A stretch of 6,208 nt of DNA. It comes from Streptomyces sp. NRRL WC-3549 (lineage in GTDB: Bacteria > Actinomycetota > Actinomycetes > Streptomycetales > Streptomycetaceae). Numbering within the stretch: position 1 is the first letter of the stretch; every line of letters starts with the position of its first letter. The stretch covers positions 22,565 to 28,772 of the forward strand of contig NZ_KL585438.1 of NCBI RefSeq assembly GCF_000721935.1. Reading direction: 5' to 3'. Position numbers and translations under genes: made by a program. The notes beneath the pieces were generated by a model. It saw only the letters and a program-made list of their open reading frames with translations, ran no database searches and was not told the origin of the DNA. Of this stretch, positions 4,534 to 6,208 are shown piece after piece.

Positions 4534-5787
4534 ATGACCGTACGCAGCCGCGCGGCAGCGCTCGCGATCACCGCTGTGCTCTGCGCCGCAGCCGCTCCCA
4601 CCGCGGTCGCCGCCCCGAGCCCGTCCCCTTCCCCGTCCGCGGAGCTCCCCGCGGGCCTGTACGGCACCAAGGACCCCGCCTACGACGGTGTGTGGCGCCA
4701 GTCGCTGGCCTTCCTCGCCCAGCGGATAGAGCTGGTCACGCCCGCGGAGGAGTCGGTGGCCTGGCTCGTGGGCCAGCAGTGCGCCAGCGGGGCCTTCGCC
4801 TCCTACCGCGACGCCTCCGAGCCCTGCGACGACAAGACGCCCGCCGACACCAACGCCACCGGGGCCGCGATCCAGGCGCTGATGGAGCTGGGGACGAACC
4901 GCCCGGCCGTCGACAAGGGCGTCAGCTGGCTCAAGTCCGTGCAGAACGAGGACGGCGGCTGGGGTTACGGCCCCGGCAGTCCCAGCGACGCCAACTCCAC
5001 CGGCGTCGTCGTCGGCGCCCTGGCCCGGGCCGGTGTGCCGCTGGCCGACATCACCACCGCCGACGGCAGGACCCCGTACACGGCGCTCCAGTCGTTCGCC
5101 CTGCCGTGCGGGGGCGAGGACGGCGGGGCGTTCGCGTACCAGCCGGACAAGGACGGCAAGCTCACCGCCAACGCGGACGCCACCGCGGCGGCCGTGCTCG
5201 GTGCGATGGGCAAGGGCATGGCCGCGGGCAACTCCAACGCGGTCAAGGACCCCGTCTGCCACAAGGGCACCGGGCTCACCCCCGAGCAGTCCGCGCAGAA
5301 CGGCGCCTTCTACCTCGCCGGGGCCCTGGCGAAGACCGGCCACCTGGACTCCCCGCCGATGCCGGGCGCCGAGGACTCCGCGCCGCAGCCGGACTTCGGC
5401 AACACCGCCGACGCGGTCGTCGCGCTGGCGGCCTCCGGGCACAAGGACAAGGCGGCCAAGGCGGTCTCCTACCTGGAGGAGCACGCGCAGGATTGGGCGA
5501 AGGAGGGCGGCCCGGCCGCCACCGCGCAGCTGGTCCTCGCCGCACACGCGACCGGCACGAACGCCCGGGACTTCGGCGGTGTCGACCTCGTCCGGCAGCT
5601 CAACGCGACGGGACCCGCCCCCGCCGCCACCGCCGTGCCCTCGCCCACCGCGACCGACTCCAAGCCGAAGAACACCAGCAGCGACGACGGCGGACTCGGA
5701 ATCTGGTGGCTCATCGGCATCGGTCTCGCCTTCGGCGCGGGCATCGGCTTCCTGCTGAGCGGGCGCCGGAAGAACCAGCAGCCGTGA
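4534..5787 (+). CDS. B12-riboswitch-controlled, surface-anchored alpha/alpha-toroid (prenyltransferase-repeat) protein
   Basis: A 417-residue exported protein. Signal peptide 1-27 (MTVRSR n-region, cut after AVA), a Ser/Pro linker (28-36), then helical repeats at about 70-345: SVAWLVGQQCASGAF (74-88), DTNATGAAIQAL (105-116), SWLKSVQNEDGGWGYG (131-146), DGGAFAY with NADATAAAVLGAM (196-225), NTADAVVALAASG (290-302) and AATAQLVLAAHATG (328-341). This is the toroid fold of squalene cyclases, prenyltransferases and the alpha domain of intrinsic factor/transcobalamin. No DxDD cyclase motif is seen, so an enzyme is unlikely outside the cell. Mature cysteines C83, C98, C192 and C242 could make two disulfides. 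A Pro/Thr/Ser linker (361-383) leads to one membrane segment (388-409) and RRKNQQP, giving an anchored protein facing outward. With the B12 riboswitch, a role in capturing or handing over cobalamin is inferred, not shown. Confidence 0.93.
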   Translation: MTVRSRAAALAITAVLCAAAAPTAVAAPSPSPSPSAELPAGLYGTKDPAYDGVWRQSLAFLAQRIELVTPAEESVAWLVGQQCASGAFASYRDASEPCDDKTPADTNATGAAIQALMELGTNRPAVDKGVSWLKSVQNEDGGWGYGPGSPSDANSTGVVVGALARAGVPLADITTADGRTPYTALQSFALPCGGEDGGAFAYQPDKDGKLTANADATAAAVLGAMGKGMAAGNSNAVKDPVCHKGTGLTPEQSAQNGAFYLAGALAKTGHLDSPPMPGAEDSAPQPDFGNTADAVVALAASGHKDKAAKAVSYLEEHAQDWAKEGGPAATAQLVLAAHATGTNARDFGGVDLVRQLNATGPAPAATAVPSPTATDSKPKNTSSDDGGLGIWWLIGIGLAFGAGIGFLLSGRRKNQQP

Positions 5788-6208
5788 GGCGTACGGGGCG
5801 TACGGCCGTCCTGCTCCTCCTGGCCGGCGCCGTCCTGACCCTGCTGGGCGCCGGGAGCGCGCAGGCGGCCGGGTACCGCTACTGGTCGTACTGGGAGGGT
5901 GACGGCACCACCTGGGCGTACGCCACCCAGGGGCCCTCCCTGGTCCGCCCGGACGACGGCTCCGTACAGGGTTTCCGCTTCGCGGTCAGCGAGGACTCCC
6001 AGGACGCCGCGCGGCCGCGCCGCACCCCGGACTTCGGCGCGATCTGCGCCGGCACCCCGGCCGAGGACGGCCGCAAGCGGATCGCCCTGGTCATCGACCC
6101 GGGCACCGCCGCCGACGCCCCGGACGGCGAGGCCCCGCCCGCGCCGCGCACCGCGTGCGCGCGGGTGGCCGCCGACGCGAGCACCGCCGAGGCTGTCTCT
6201 TATACACA
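5784..6208 (+). CDS. Secreted protein of SCO2322-like type, 3' end cut by contig
   Basis: About 136 genomic residues are present; the final codons come from the adapter that begins at 6193. GTG at 5784 overlaps the preceding TGA by four bases (GTGA), so translation is probably coupled to the toroid protein and the gene shares its B12 control. A clear signal peptide is seen: RRTGR, then AVLLLLAGAVLTLLGAG, cut after SAQA at about 28. The mature protein starts with GYRYWSYWEGDGTTWAYATQ and continues with DGSVQGFRFAV and TPDFGAICAG; two mature cysteines are visible (in AICAG and TACAR). From memory, this N-terminal pattern matches a streptomycete family named after S. coelicolor SCO2322, whose function is not known; I could not check this. 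A C-terminal membrane anchor may lie off the contig. Neighbouring ECF-type transporter genes would be expected further downstream (inference). Confidence 0.88.
   Translation, partial: MRRTGRTAVLLLLAGAVLTLLGAGSAQAAGYRYWSYWEGDGTTWAYATQGPSLVRPDDGSVQGFRFAVSEDSQDAARPRRTPDFGAICAGTPAEDGRKRIALVIDPGTAADAPDGEAPPAPRTACARVAADASTAEAVSYT
6193..6208. other. Tn5/Nextera mosaic-end adapter remnant (right end)
   Basis: CTGTCTCTTATACACA equals the first 16 bases of the reverse-complement Tn5 mosaic end, in the orientation expected when a read runs off its insert into the adapter. The genomic sequence therefore ends at about 6192. Its last 12 bases are identical to positions 1-12, a false terminal direct repeat. 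Confidence 0.97.

Noticed and set aside
3208..5547. Minus-strand open frame of 779 codons joining the small membrane protein to sequence opposite the toroid gene
   Set aside because: The part above 3561 is antisense to the lipoprotein intergenic region and the toroid gene, is low-complexity and Arg/Gly/Pro-rich, and includes the riboswitch. Only the 117-residue end starting at 3561 is supported.
4534..5787. Active squalene-hopene cyclase or protein prenyltransferase
   Set aside because: The protein has a signal peptide and a C-terminal membrane anchor, no visible DxDD motif, and B12 riboswitch control, which fits a surface binding protein better than an enzyme using cytosolic isoprenoids.
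5640..5787. Sortase (LPXTG-type) cell-wall anchor at the C-terminus of the toroid protein
   Set aside because: A hydrophobic segment and a basic tail are present, but no LPXTG or LAXTG motif precedes them; a simple membrane anchor explains the sequence.
1..6208. bldA-dependent TTA codons in the genes
   Set aside because: I found no TTA leucine codon in frame in any supported gene on either strand; the TTA triplets at the two ends are in adapter sequence.
1..6208. CRISPR arrays, tRNA or rRNA genes
   Set aside because: No regularly spaced repeats and no tRNA cloverleaf or rRNA signature were seen on either strand.

Overview
The window is high-GC (roughly 70 percent or more) actinobacterial DNA. 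Its GTG starts, four-base ATGA/GTGA-type gene overlaps, near-absence of A/T at third codon positions, secreted proteins with Ser/Pro-rich linkers and a KstR-type TetR regulator all point to Streptomyces or a close relative. It is an assembled contig fragment, not a complete unit. Both ends carry pieces of the Tn5/Nextera mosaic-end adapter (1-13 and 6193-6208), so the two terminal genes are cut by a technical boundary.

Layout. (1) Positions 1-2322, minus strand: a three-gene unit transcribed leftward. It holds a GT4 glycosyltransferase, a class I SAM methyltransferase and the start of a prenyltransferase/terpene-cyclase-repeat protein that runs off the contig. The last two overlap by four bases. 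(2) Positions 2323-2568: a divergent control region with an exact match to the KstR operator consensus (2378-2391), an unassigned 30-bp dyad (2411-2440) and a 12-bp palindrome with the same AAC-N2-GTT core (2523-2534). (3) Positions 2569-3198, plus strand: a TetR-family regulator that closely resembles KstR. A hairpin at 3200-3219 spans the short gap to the convergent neighbour. (4) Positions 3208-4133, minus strand: a small three-helix membrane protein and, upstream of it, a lipoprotein, both of unknown function. (5) Positions 4134-4533: a structured intergenic region with two perfect inverted repeats (one with 20-bp arms), a cobalamin (B12) riboswitch at about 4302-4428, and two strong downstream hairpins leading to a Shine-Dalgarno sequence. 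(6) Positions 4534-6208, plus strand: the riboswitch-controlled genes. The first is a secreted, membrane-anchored alpha/alpha-toroid (prenyltransferase-repeat-like) protein. The second, overlapping it by four bases, is a secreted protein cut by the contig end.

How the genes may work together. The right-hand operon is very probably part of vitamin B12 acquisition at the cell surface, because a B12 aptamer controls a protein of the same general fold as the alpha domain of animal intrinsic factor and transcobalamin. That is the most interesting system here. The left-hand operon looks like a small pathway (glycosyl transfer, methylation, toroid enzyme) under a KstR-like repressor that normally senses sterol- or lipid-derived acyl-CoA. 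Its product cannot be read from the sequence.
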